Positions 24,293 through 33,419 of a stretch of 64,000 nucleotides of DNA are shown here, in pieces. A program made the translations under genes and the position numbers. The DNA is taken from positions 124,001-188,000 of the forward strand of contig NZ_JAKEDV010000004.1 in assembly GCF_021462505.1 (NCBI RefSeq), given 5' to 3'. Origin of the DNA: Thermus brockianus (GTDB lineage Bacteria > Deinococcota > Deinococci > Deinococcales > Thermaceae). The notes below the pieces were generated by a model. The model saw only the letters and a program-made list of their open reading frames with translations. It was not told the DNA's origin and made no database searches. Numbering within the stretch: the first letter of the stretch is position 1; the number at the start of each line of letters is the position of its first letter.

Positions 24293-24837
24293 ACTTAAAG
24301 GCTCCTTGGGCCTTCCTCCTCGCCGCCTTGGCCGAGGGAGGATTGGCCTATGGCACCTATCGGGGCCTCCTGCGGCCGGAATGGGCGGGACCTTTGGCCA
24401 AGTTGCTGGTCCTCTTTCTGGTGGGCTATGGCCTTTACCAAAACCGCCACCTGAAAAGCCTTTACCTGGTCCTGGTGGGGCTTCTTCTCAACACTGCCGC
24501 GATCTTCGCCAACGGGGGGCACATGCCCGTAAGTGCCGAGGCGCTGAAGCGGGCGGGCATTGGGGGCTTCGTGCCCATCGTGGAGACCAAGGGAGATGCG
24601 GTACACGCCCTTCTGGACGAAACCACCCGCCTGCCCTTTCTCGGGGACGTCATTCCCTTGCCTCCCTTGCGCAAGGTGGTGAGCCCGGGGGACCTTTTCA
24701 TCCTCCTGGGCATCGCCGGGGTAGTGGTGGAAGGTGCCTTAAGGTCTAGCCGTCCGCGCCTTTCCCGGCGGGTTCAGGCCCTAAGGGTCCTCCTCTTCCT
24801 GGCCTTGGTGTGGGCCCTCCTCCTCCTGCGGGCCTAG
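24208..24837 (+). CDS. DUF5317 family membrane protein, apparent ATC start
   Basis: A protein of about 209 residues with several membrane helices. The family is recognised by MPVSAEALKRAG, HALLDETTRLPFLGDVIPLP and KVVSPGDLFILLGI. The first canonical start in frame is TTG 24328, but the conserved first membrane helix (ITLYLAAALFGLGLALALGA) lies upstream in frame. AAGGAGG (24194-24200) is placed seven bases before an ATC codon at 24208, with no ATG, GTG or TTG between. So either ATC initiates translation, or the protein is reached by frameshift from the HD-GYP gene. It overlaps that gene by 85 bases and is surely co-expressed. Function of DUF5317 is unknown. Confidence 0.7.
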   Translation: MTLYLAAALFGLGLALALGARLKDLGGIDLKAPWAFLLAALAEGGLAYGTYRGLLRPEWAGPLAKLLVLFLVGYGLYQNRHLKSLYLVLVGLLLNTAAIFANGGHMPVSAEALKRAGIGGFVPIVETKGDAVHALLDETTRLPFLGDVIPLPPLRKVVSPGDLFILLGIAGVVVEGALRSSRPRLSRRVQALRVLLFLALVWALLLLRA

Positions 24838-24887
24838 CCCTTCGGTGTAGTGTATATGGGGGGGCATACCCCTGACCGGGAGGCGAA

Positions 24888-25892
<1,005 letters not shown>

Positions 25893-25911
25893 ACCCCTAA
25901 ATCCCCACATC

Positions 25912-25940
25912 CTCCCCGGCCTACCGGGGGGGATAGTATT
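25912..25940 (+). terminator. Terminator-like hairpin after hicdh
   Basis: CCCCGG (25914-25919) pairs with CCGGGG (25924-25929) around CCTA and is followed by GATAGTATTTTTG. Confidence 0.55.
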
Positions 25941-26010
25941 TTTGCGCAGAGCTAAGGTAAACTGGAACCACGTACCCTTAGGGCCTCTTCCCCGCACCCC
26001 CCTAAGTGGT

Positions 26011-26030
26011 ATAGACTTAAGTTCGTCTAT
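26011..26030 (+). promoter_or_regulatory. Hairpin in the leader of the pil operon
   Basis: ATAGAC (26011-26016) pairs with GTCTAT (26025-26030) around an eight-base loop, about 45 bases before the pilM start. A -10-like TATAGA overlaps the left arm, so it may be an operator instead of an RNA structure. Confidence 0.3.
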
Positions 26031-26073
26031 GAGTCCGGTTTGGGTTGTCCCTGTAGCCTAATAAGGAGGCGCT

Positions 26074-27207
26074 GTGTTCTCGGGTTTGAGCAAGCTATTT
26101 AAACCTCGGGTGGAAGCCTTAGGCCTCGAGGTGGGGGCCTCGAGCCTCAAGTTGGTGGAGCTTTCCGGCCACCCTCCAACCCTTAGGGCCTACGCCACCC
26201 GCCCCATTCCTCCCGGCACCGTGGTGGACGGCGTGGTCCGGGAACCTGGAGCCTTAGCCCAGGAAATCCGCGAACTCCTCGCCGAAGCCCGGACCAAGAA
26301 GCGGTATGTGGTGAGCGCCGTGCCCAACCCCGCCGTCATCCTGCGCACCCTCCAGGTGCCCAAGATGCCCCCCAAGGAGATGGAGGAAGCGGTGCGTTGG
26401 GAAGCGGAGCGCTACATCCCCTTCCCCATTGACGAGGTCGTCCTGGACTTCGCTCCCCTAGATCCTTTGGCGGAGGTGGCCGAAGGGGAACAGATGGAGG
26501 TCATGGTGGCGGCGGCGCGCCAGGAAGCCGTGGCCAGCCTCATAGAGGCCCTGCGGGAAGCAGGGCTTACCCCTGTGGTCCTGGACGTCAAGCCCTTCGC
26601 CGGGCTTTACCCCCTAGAGGAAGAGCTGAATAAGGAGCCTGACCGAATTGCGGTGGCGGTGGAAATCGGGGCAGAAAGCACGAGCCTCGTCCTCACCCGG
26701 GGGGACCGTCCTTTGGCGGTGCGCCTCCTCACCCTTTCGGGCAAGGACTTCACCGAGGCCATCGCCAAGAGCTTCGGGCTAGACTTCCTCACGGCGGAGG
26801 ACGTCAAGCGCACCTATGGCCTCGCCACCATCCCCACCGAGGACGAGGAGCTCCTCTTGGACTTTGATGCGGAAAGGGAGCGGTATAGCCCCGCCCGCAT
26901 CTACGATGCCATCCGGCCCGTTCTGGTGGACCTGACCCAGGAAATCCGCCGCAGTTTGGAGTTCTTCCGGGTACAGCTCGGGGATATCCAGCCCGAGGTG
27001 GGCTACCTCTACGGGGGCGGAAGCCGCCTTAGGGGGCTCGCCACCTTGCTCACCGACACCCTGGGGGTCAACTTCCTGGTGCCCGACCCCTGGAACGGGG
27101 TCCAGGTGGACCCCAAGCGCTTTGACCTGGAGAAGCTCCGGGAGGCGGGGCCCGAGCTCATGGTGCCCGTGGGCCTGGCCTTGAGGGGGGTGAGTCCCCT
27201 TGATTAG
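26074..27207 (+). CDS. pilM: Type IV pilus assembly ATPase-like protein PilM
   Basis: A 377-residue actin-like (ASKHA) cytoplasmic protein of the pilus inner-membrane platform, which binds the short cytoplasmic tail of PilN. Markers are LGLEVGASSLKLVELSG at the start, VEIGAESTSLVLTRGD in the middle and YLYGGGSRLRGL near the end. GTG 26074 follows AAGGAGGCGCT. It opens the operon pilM-N-O-W-Q, all with overlapping ends. In Thermus these genes are needed for piliation and natural transformation. Confidence 0.95.
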   Translation: MFSGLSKLFKPRVEALGLEVGASSLKLVELSGHPPTLRAYATRPIPPGTVVDGVVREPGALAQEIRELLAEARTKKRYVVSAVPNPAVILRTLQVPKMPPKEMEEAVRWEAERYIPFPIDEVVLDFAPLDPLAEVAEGEQMEVMVAAARQEAVASLIEALREAGLTPVVLDVKPFAGLYPLEEELNKEPDRIAVAVEIGAESTSLVLTRGDRPLAVRLLTLSGKDFTEAIAKSFGLDFLTAEDVKRTYGLATIPTEDEELLLDFDAERERYSPARIYDAIRPVLVDLTQEIRRSLEFFRVQLGDIQPEVGYLYGGGSRLRGLATLLTDTLGVNFLVPDPWNGVQVDPKRFDLEKLREAGPELMVPVGLALRGVSPLD

Positions 27208-27823
27208 GCTAAACCTCCTGCCCAAGAACCTGCGCCGCCGGGTGGAGCCCGGCTGGTGGCGGCTGGTGGCCGCCCTTTTCGCCCTGGTGGTCCTCCTGGT
27301 CCTGGGCTTCCTCCACTACACCGCCTACACCGAGCTTTCCCTGGCCAAGGAGGAGCGGGACGCCCTCAGGGCCGAGGTGGAGGCCTTAAGGCCCTTCATC
27401 CAGGAGCAAAACCGCTTGCAACAGGAGAGGAAGGCCCTCGAGGCCCTCCTCGCCATCCGCGAGGGCCTGCGCAAGAACTTCGTCCCCTGGTCCGAGTACC
27501 TGGCCACCTTCATCAACCAGATCCCCCGGGAAGGGGGGCGCTTCCCCGTGGCGCTCCGCTCCGTGGGCACCCGGGCCCTCACGGAGGAAGAGGCAGCCCA
27601 GCAGGCGCAAAACGGGGCCTTTGACGGCAAGAAGGTGCGGGTGGAGTTCACCCTCCAAGGGGAAGCCCTGAACCAAAGCGCCTTGGTACGCTTCATCCAA
27701 GCCTTTGAAGCCTCGCCCCGCTTTGGCATAGAGTTCCAGGGGGCCTCCTTGGACCAGAACCGGGGGCTCTACACCTTCAGCGCCCGGGTAGGCGTGGTGG
27801 GGGGTGAGCAAGGTGCTCGCTAG
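27200..27823 (+). CDS. pilN: Type IV pilus platform protein PilN
   Basis: A 207-residue bitopic membrane protein. The N-terminal cytoplasmic tail IRLNLLPKNLRRR is the PilM-binding motif INLLP; one membrane helix (about 21-43) follows, then a coiled coil (about 45-85) and a periplasmic ferredoxin-like domain. The start is TTG at 27200, overlapping the end of pilM by eight bases with GGGGTGAG before it. It pairs with PilO. Confidence 0.93.
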   Translation: MIRLNLLPKNLRRRVEPGWWRLVAALFALVVLLVLGFLHYTAYTELSLAKEERDALRAEVEALRPFIQEQNRLQQERKALEALLAIREGLRKNFVPWSEYLATFINQIPREGGRFPVALRSVGTRALTEEEAAQQAQNGAFDGKKVRVEFTLQGEALNQSALVRFIQAFEASPRFGIEFQGASLDQNRGLYTFSARVGVVGGEQGAR

Positions 27824-28412
27824 GTTGGGACAACGGGAATGGGCCCTCATCGCCATCGCCCTCACGGTGGTGGTGGCCCTTCTTTGGTACTTCCTCCTCA
27901 TCGTCCCCCTACGGCAGGAAACGGAAACCGTGCGCCAGGAGATCCAGACCCTCATCCCCGAGCGGGACCGGGGCCGCCAGGCCCAAAGGGCCCTCCCCGA
28001 GCTTCGGGCGGCCATCGCCGCCCTCCAGGCCGAGCGCCAGGCCTTCCTAAGGGCGCTTCCCCGGGAGGAACGGCTCGCCCAGGTGCTGAACGAGATCCTG
28101 GGCGAAGCCCTCCGGAGCGGAGTAACGGTGCGCTCCTTCACCCGCTCCCCCACCTCGGCCCCCGTGCCCGAGGTGCGGGCGGTGAACCTAGCCCTGTCCC
28201 TCGAGGCGCCCTTCCCCGAAACCTACGCCTATCTAAAGCGCCTAGAAGGCCTTTCCCGCTTTAGCTCCCTCTCCGGGATTAATCTGAGCGTCCAGGGCCA
28301 GGACCTAAACCCCATCCTGAGCACGAGCCTCACCCTGACCCTGTACATGCTGGCCAGGGACCTAGAGACGGGCGCGCCCTCGGGCCAGCCAACCCAAGGA
28401 GGTGAGCGGTGA
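27804..28412 (+). CDS. pilO: Type IV pilus platform protein PilO
   Basis: A 202-residue bitopic protein with one N-terminal membrane helix (about 12-33), a coiled coil with many Arg/Glu residues (38-95) and a periplasmic domain. It forms a heterodimer with PilN that links PilM to the secretin. GTG 27804 overlaps pilN by 20 bases. Position and topology support the call more than motifs do. Confidence 0.92.
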   Translation: MSKVLARLGQREWALIAIALTVVVALLWYFLLIVPLRQETETVRQEIQTLIPERDRGRQAQRALPELRAAIAALQAERQAFLRALPREERLAQVLNEILGEALRSGVTVRSFTRSPTSAPVPEVRAVNLALSLEAPFPETYAYLKRLEGLSRFSSLSGINLSVQGQDLNPILSTSLTLTLYMLARDLETGAPSGQPTQGGER

Positions 28413-29353
28413 AGGAAACCCTCGCGCGCCTCGCCCAGGCGTGGCAAAACCTGCCCCAGTCCACCAAACTTCTCTTGGCGGGTTTGCTCCTGGTGCTGGC
28501 CATCAGCTTGTGGTACGTGGGCTTCTACCTGCCCGCCCAGGCGCCGGTGGCGGCGGAAACGCCCCAAGCCCCCGCTGAGGAAACGCCGAAGGCCCTCGAG
28601 GCCCCTCCCATCCCTCCTTTGGCCGAATCCGCCCCCAGCCAACCCTCCCCGCCCACCCCTTCCCCAGCGCCCACCGCCCCCCAAGCCTCCATCAAAGCCG
28701 AGACCACCCCTCTCCCCCTGCCCCAAGCCAAACAGGAAGCCCCACCCCCTAACCCCTTCGTACCCCTGGTGGTGGAGGTTCCGGCCACGGCGGCCCCGCC
28801 CCTCTCCTCGCCCACCCCCACCCCAGCCATCCGGCCCCAGCCGGTGCCCACGGGCGCCCCGGTGCGCGTGAGCCAGGGCACCCCTTTGCCCACGCCCCAG
28901 GTGGCCACCGCCCCAAGGCCCCTGCCCGGGACCTCCGGGGCCCTTCCCGCCCCCAAGGTGCTCACCCCCACCCCCAAGGCCCAGGTAGCCCAAGCCCCGG
29001 TGGAGGCCAGCGTGGCCCCGGCCCCACCCACCGCCCTCGTGGAAGCGCCTTTATCCCAAGCTTCCCAGGAGGCTCCGCCCACGCCGGGCCAAGCCCCGGA
29101 GGGCCCCGCCAAGACCCCCCTCGAGGCCCTGGTGGAGGAAAAGGGGCTTAAGCTATCCGGTACCCTTTTGGGCCCGGTAAGCGTGGCCATCCTGGAGAGC
29201 AAGGAGGGCTACCTGGTCCTGCCTGTGGGTAGCCCCATCCCCGGGACCGAGGCGGTGGTGCGCCGTATAGAAGGCGAGCGCATCACCTTAGCCCTGAAAG
29301 AGGAAACGTTAGAACTGGCAGTTTCGCAAGCGCAAGCGGGAGGTGGTCAGTGA
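28409..29353 (+). CDS. pilW: Pilus protein PilW (PilP position), proline-rich
   Basis: A 314-residue membrane-anchored protein with one helix (about 18-37), then a low-complexity Pro/Ala/Thr-rich stretch (about 38-240) that should span the wide periplasm, and a C-terminal globular part with KLSGTLLGPVSVAILESKEG, comparable to the secretin-binding domain of PilP. In T. thermophilus HB27 the gene at this place is named pilW and is needed for secretin assembly. GTG 28409 follows AAGGAGGTGAGC and overlaps the pilO stop. Confidence 0.85.
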   Translation: MKETLARLAQAWQNLPQSTKLLLAGLLLVLAISLWYVGFYLPAQAPVAAETPQAPAEETPKALEAPPIPPLAESAPSQPSPPTPSPAPTAPQASIKAETTPLPLPQAKQEAPPPNPFVPLVVEVPATAAPPLSSPTPTPAIRPQPVPTGAPVRVSQGTPLPTPQVATAPRPLPGTSGALPAPKVLTPTPKAQVAQAPVEASVAPAPPTALVEAPLSQASQEAPPTPGQAPEGPAKTPLEALVEEKGLKLSGTLLGPVSVAILESKEGYLVLPVGSPIPGTEAVVRRIEGERITLALKEETLELAVSQAQAGGGQ

Positions 29354-31641
29354 GAAGAACCCTTATGAAGCCCTTGGTTTGGGTCTTGATTTGGGCCTTG
29401 GGAAGCTTGAGCCTTTTTGCCCTGGCGGGGAGCCTTCCGGACGAGCCCCGCTTCGCCGCCAGGGTGGACCTAAAGGTTTCGGAGAGCCAGGTGCGGGCCG
29501 GGGCCACCTTGCCCCTGGACGTGGTCCTGGAAGCCCTGGCCAAAAGCGTGGGCCTTCAGCCCCTCATCTACCGGGCCTACGACGCCTCCGGGGACCCGGC
29601 CAAGGCCCAGCCCCCCTTGCCCAACGTGAAACTGGACTTCCAGGGCAAACCCTTCCGGGAGGTGTGGGACCTCCTCTTCGCCACCTACGGGGCCCAGTTC
29701 AACCTGGACTACCTCTTCCTGCCCCCGGACGTGGTGGTGGTGGCCCCCACCCAGGTGATCACCGCCTTGGTGGACGCCCCAAGCCGCGCCGGGGCGGCGG
29801 AGCGCAGGCCTTATGTGGTGGGGATTCCCGAGGCTGCCTATCGCCAAGCCATCCAAAGCCAGGGGGGACAAGTCCAGGTGGTGTCCAATGTGGAATCCGC
29901 CAAAGCCTGGGTCCAAAACGACCTCCTTCCCTTCCTCTCCCGGGAGGCCGCCGGGCTCAACGTGAACTGGATCGTGGTGGAGGAGGCCGGGCGTCTCAAG
30001 GCCATCCTCTCCGTCCTGGCCACCCCCGAGCAACACGCCCGCTTCTCCGATATCCTCCAACGGGCGGGGATTGACTTCCGGCCCCTTCCCGCCCTGGCCC
30101 AGCCCAAGCCCCGCCTGGAGCGGGCCTACGCCCTAACCCACACTACCTTCCCCGAGCTCCTCGCCTTCCTCCAGGCCCAGGTGCCCGGGGCCCAGATCAG
30201 CGTGGTGCCCACGGACCCCAAAAAGGCCCTTGTCCTGGCCACGGAGGAGGACCACGCCCGCCTGGCCGAGCTCCTCAAGGCCGCCGATGTCCCCAAACCC
30301 CCGGCCAAGGTGCGCCGGGTCTACGCCCTACAAAACCTCACCTTCCTCGAGGCCCAGGAGCGCCTAAAGCCCCTTCTGGAAAAGGAACTTCCCACGGCCC
30401 GCCTGGAAAGCATCCCCAGCAACCCCAAAGCCCTACTCCTGGAGGCCAGTGAGGCCGACCAGGCCCTCTTCGCCGAGCTCCTAAAGGCGGTGGACGTGCC
30501 CCCGCAGGCCCCCGCCCCCACCCAGGAGGCCACGCAAAGGCGCCTTTACCCCTTGCGCTTCGCCGACGCCGAGAAGGTGGCCCCCTTCCTGGCCCGGGAG
30601 GTGCCAGGCATCGTGGTGCAGACCGTGCCGGGGCAACCCGTCCTCTCCGTGCGGGGCACGGAGAGGCAACTGGCCGAGGTGGAAACCCTCCTCGCCCAGA
30701 TTGACCGGGCCCCCGAGCAGGGCCCTCCCCTCTTCCAACGGGCTTACCAGCTCTCCAACGCCAAGGCCAGCGAGCTCGCCAAGGTCCTCCAAGAGGCCCT
30801 CCAGGCCCAAAGCCAGGCCCAGGGCCAGGGGCAGGGGCAAACCCCCACCCGGCGCCCGGCCACGGTGGTGGCGGACGAGCGCACCAACACCCTCATCGTC
30901 ACCGGGACCCAGGAGGATCTGGCCCTAGTGGAGGGGCTCATCCCCCGGCTGGACCAGTCGGTGCCCCAGGTGAACCTGAGGGTGCGCATCCAAGAGGTGC
31001 AGTCCAACCTGAGCCGTAGCCTGGGAATCCGATGGAACACCATCTCCGGCGGCAACGTGGTAGCGAGCATCCTGAGCTCTGGCCTGTCGTTGATCTTTGA
31101 CAGCACCCGCAGCCTCGCCAGCCTGAACATCATAGCGACCCTAGATGCTCTACAAAAACAAGGCCTGTCCCGTGCCCTCAGGGATGTAAACCAGCTCGTG
31201 TTGAACAACCAAACGGCACGGTTGCAATCGGGCGAAACCTTCTTCATCCGCCGTGTGGTGAACGATCGGGAGGAACGGGTTCCCTTTGACATCGGCATCA
31301 TCGTGGAGGCCACTCCCCAGATCACCGCCGACGGGCAGATTCTCCTGAACATCAAGGCCGAGGTTTCCGGCAACGTCCAGCGCAACCCCGTGAACGGGGA
31401 TGTGGACCGGTTTACCAAGCAGGTGGTGACCACCACCCTGCGGGTGCGGGACGGGCAGACCGTGGTCCTAGGGGGGCTTACCTCCCAGGAAACCAACCAG
31501 ACGCAACAGGGTGTGCCCTTCCTCATGGATATTCCCCTTATCGGCGAACTCTTCAAACAGCGTAGCCAGGACACCACGGAGAAGGAACTCCTGGTGGTCA
31601 TAACCGCCAATATCGTAAGGGAGACCGCCAACCGTCCCTAA
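29350..31641 (+). CDS. pilQ: Secretin PilQ
   Basis: A 763-residue outer-membrane secretin through which pili and incoming DNA pass. A signal peptide (about 1-27, cleavage after ALA) is followed by several periplasmic N-domain repeats, marked by repeated R-x-Y-x-L beginnings (RAYALTHTTFPELLAFLQ, RVYALQNLTFLEAQERL, RLYPLRFADAEKVAPFL, RAYQLSNAKASELAKVL), then the secretin core with VNLRVRIQEVQ, DIGIIVEATPQI and VVLGGLTSQETN. The repeated N-domains are more numerous than in most PilQ proteins, as known for Thermus. GTG 29350 overlaps the pilW stop. A terminator follows. Confidence 0.95.
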   Translation: MRRTLMKPLVWVLIWALGSLSLFALAGSLPDEPRFAARVDLKVSESQVRAGATLPLDVVLEALAKSVGLQPLIYRAYDASGDPAKAQPPLPNVKLDFQGKPFREVWDLLFATYGAQFNLDYLFLPPDVVVVAPTQVITALVDAPSRAGAAERRPYVVGIPEAAYRQAIQSQGGQVQVVSNVESAKAWVQNDLLPFLSREAAGLNVNWIVVEEAGRLKAILSVLATPEQHARFSDILQRAGIDFRPLPALAQPKPRLERAYALTHTTFPELLAFLQAQVPGAQISVVPTDPKKALVLATEEDHARLAELLKAADVPKPPAKVRRVYALQNLTFLEAQERLKPLLEKELPTARLESIPSNPKALLLEASEADQALFAELLKAVDVPPQAPAPTQEATQRRLYPLRFADAEKVAPFLAREVPGIVVQTVPGQPVLSVRGTERQLAEVETLLAQIDRAPEQGPPLFQRAYQLSNAKASELAKVLQEALQAQSQAQGQGQGQTPTRRPATVVADERTNTLIVTGTQEDLALVEGLIPRLDQSVPQVNLRVRIQEVQSNLSRSLGIRWNTISGGNVVASILSSGLSLIFDSTRSLASLNIIATLDALQKQGLSRALRDVNQLVLNNQTARLQSGETFFIRRVVNDREERVPFDIGIIVEATPQITADGQILLNIKAEVSGNVQRNPVNGDVDRFTKQVVTTTLRVRDGQTVVLGGLTSQETNQTQQGVPFLMDIPLIGELFKQRSQDTTEKELLVVITANIVRETANRP

Positions 31642-31655
31642 AACCGCCAAGGCCC

Positions 31656-31683
31656 GGGTGGGGCCCTAAGGCCCCACCCCTTT
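31656..31683 (+). terminator. Terminator after pilQ, abutting the aroC -10 box
   Basis: GGGTGGGGCC (31656-31665) pairs perfectly with GGCCCCACCC (31670-31679) around CTAA, followed by CTTT. The aroC -10 hexamer begins inside the T-run. Confidence 0.85.
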
Positions 31684-31688
31684 ACAAT
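31683..31688 (+). promoter_or_regulatory. -10 box (TACAAT) of leaderless aroC promoter
   Basis: TACAAT ends six bases before the aroC ATG. The place of a -35 box is occupied by the pilQ terminator stem. Confidence 0.6.
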
Positions 31689-31694
31689 GACCCC

Positions 31695-32846
31695 ATGAGG
31701 TTTCTCACAGCAGGCGAGTCCCACGGCCCCGAGCTTCTGGCCATCATTGAGGGGCTTCCCGCCGGGCTTCCCCTCACGGAAGAGGACATCAACCCTTGGC
31801 TTGCCAAGCGGCAACAGGGCTACGGCCGGGGGCGGCGGATGGTCATTGAAACGGACCGCGTGGAGTTCCGGGCCGGGGTACGGGCCGGGCGCACCACCGG
31901 GGCCCCGGTGGCCCTGGCCATCCGGAACGCCGACCACCGCAACTGGCTGGAGATCATGGACCCAGCCCCCGGAAACGAGCCCCGCAAAAAGGCCCTTACC
32001 GCCGCCCGCCCCGGCCACGCCGACCTGGCGGGGGGCATCAAGTACGGCCACAAAGACCTGCGGGACGTCCTGGAAAGGGCGAGCGCCCGGGAGACCGCCA
32101 TGCGGGTGGCGGTGGGGGCGGTGGCCTTAAAGCTCCTTTCCCTTTTGGGGGTGGAAGGGGTGGGCTACGTGCCCGGGATGGCCGGGGTGTGGAGCCAGGT
32201 TCCCTTCGTCTGGGAACTCGTCCCCCGCATAGAGGAAAGCCCCGTGCGCATGACCGACCCCGAGGCGGAGGCCGAGGTGATCCGCCGCATTGACCAGGCC
32301 AAGGCGGAAGGGGACACCCTGGGCGGGGTCATTGAGGCCCGCTTCCGCGGCCTGGTGCCCGGGCTCGGAAGCCACGTGCACTGGGACCGGAAGCTGGATG
32401 GCCGCCTGGCCCAGATGGCCCTCTCCATCCCGGCGGTCAAGGGGGTGGAGATCGGCCCCGCCTTTGAGAACGCCATGAAGCGGGGCTCGGAGGTGCACGA
32501 CGCCATCTACTGGAGCCCAGAACGGGGCTTCTATCGCACCACCAACCGGGCCGGGGGCCTGGAGGGGGGCATGACCACGGGGGAAGAGCTGGTCATCCGG
32601 GCGGCCCTTAAGCCCATCGCCACCCTCATGCGCCCCCTTCCCACGGTGGACGTGGTGACCCACGAGCCCAAAGACGCCGCCCGCGAGCGCTCGGACACCA
32701 CGGCTGTCCCCGCCGCCAGCGTCATCCTCTGCGCCCTCTCCGCCATCGTCTTGGCCCAGGCCTACCTGGAGAAGTTTGGCGGGGATACACTGGAGGAAAT
32801 CCAGGAACGAGTGGCCCGCTACCGGGAATGGGTCCTCCGCTACTAA
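31695..32846 (+). CDS. aroC: Chorismate synthase
   Basis: A 383-residue flavin-dependent enzyme that makes chorismate from EPSP, the last step of the shikimate pathway. Family signatures are present: GESHGPELLAIIEGLPAG, YGRGRRM, GHADLAGGIKYGHKDLRDVLERASARET, GGMTTGEELVIR and the closing DTTAVPAASVILCA. Length is usual. It starts a three-gene aro cluster; aroK begins 18 bases later. Confidence 0.96.
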   Translation: MRFLTAGESHGPELLAIIEGLPAGLPLTEEDINPWLAKRQQGYGRGRRMVIETDRVEFRAGVRAGRTTGAPVALAIRNADHRNWLEIMDPAPGNEPRKKALTAARPGHADLAGGIKYGHKDLRDVLERASARETAMRVAVGAVALKLLSLLGVEGVGYVPGMAGVWSQVPFVWELVPRIEESPVRMTDPEAEAEVIRRIDQAKAEGDTLGGVIEARFRGLVPGLGSHVHWDRKLDGRLAQMALSIPAVKGVEIGPAFENAMKRGSEVHDAIYWSPERGFYRTTNRAGGLEGGMTTGEELVIRAALKPIATLMRPLPTVDVVTHEPKDAARERSDTTAVPAASVILCALSAIVLAQAYLEKFGGDTLEEIQERVARYREWVLRY

Positions 32847-32864
32847 GGAACGTAGGATAGGTCC

Positions 32865-33419
32865 ATGGCCCGCCTCGAGGTCCCCCGCCCCGCCACCTTC
32901 ATCAGCCTCACCGGCTTCATGGGGGTGGGGAAAAGCCGCATCGGGCGGGAGCTGGCCCGGGCCCTCCTCCTCCACTTCATAGACCTAGACCGCTACATTG
33001 AAAGGCGCACGGGGCTTTCCATCCCCGACATCTTCCGCCACCTGGGAGAGGAAGCCTTTCGCCGCATGGAAAAGGAGGCGGTGCGGGAGCTGGTGGCGAA
33101 GGACTTCCTGGTCCTTTCCCTGGGCGGGGGAACCTTCGTGGACCCGGAAAACCGAAGCCTCCTCCTCGCCCGGGGGCCGGTGGTGGCCCTCTGGGCAAGC
33201 CCGGAAACCATCCTGGAACGGGCCACGAGGAAGCCCGGGGAAAGGCCCCTCCTCCAGGTGGAAAACCCCTTGGAGCGCATCCGCACCCTCCTCCAGGCCC
33301 GCGCCCCCATCTACCGGGAAGCCCACGTGCACGTGTCCACCGACCACCGCAAGGTGGAAGAGGTGGTGGAGGAGATCGTGGAGAAGCTTTGGGCGTATGC
33401 AAAGGTTAAGCGTCCGTAG
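32865..33419 (+). CDS. aroK: Shikimate kinase
   Basis: A 184-residue P-loop kinase that phosphorylates shikimate. The Walker A motif is GFMGVGKS (17-24); the shikimate-binding DLDRYIERRTG and the LSLGGGTFVD segment follow; the lid region has TRKPGERPLL with the conserved Arg. TAGGAT (32853-32858) lies six bases before the ATG, so it may have its own leaderless promoter besides read-through from aroC. It overlaps aroB by 23 bases. Confidence 0.94.
   Translation: MARLEVPRPATFISLTGFMGVGKSRIGRELARALLLHFIDLDRYIERRTGLSIPDIFRHLGEEAFRRMEKEAVRELVAKDFLVLSLGGGTFVDPENRSLLLARGPVVALWASPETILERATRKPGERPLLQVENPLERIRTLLQARAPIYREAHVHVSTDHRKVEEVVEEIVEKLWAYAKVKRP

Noticed and set aside
22143-24300. Genomic island integrated at tRNA-Phe
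   Set aside because: The AT-richer block starts just after the tRNA, but I found no repeat of the tRNA 3' end downstream and no integrase gene.
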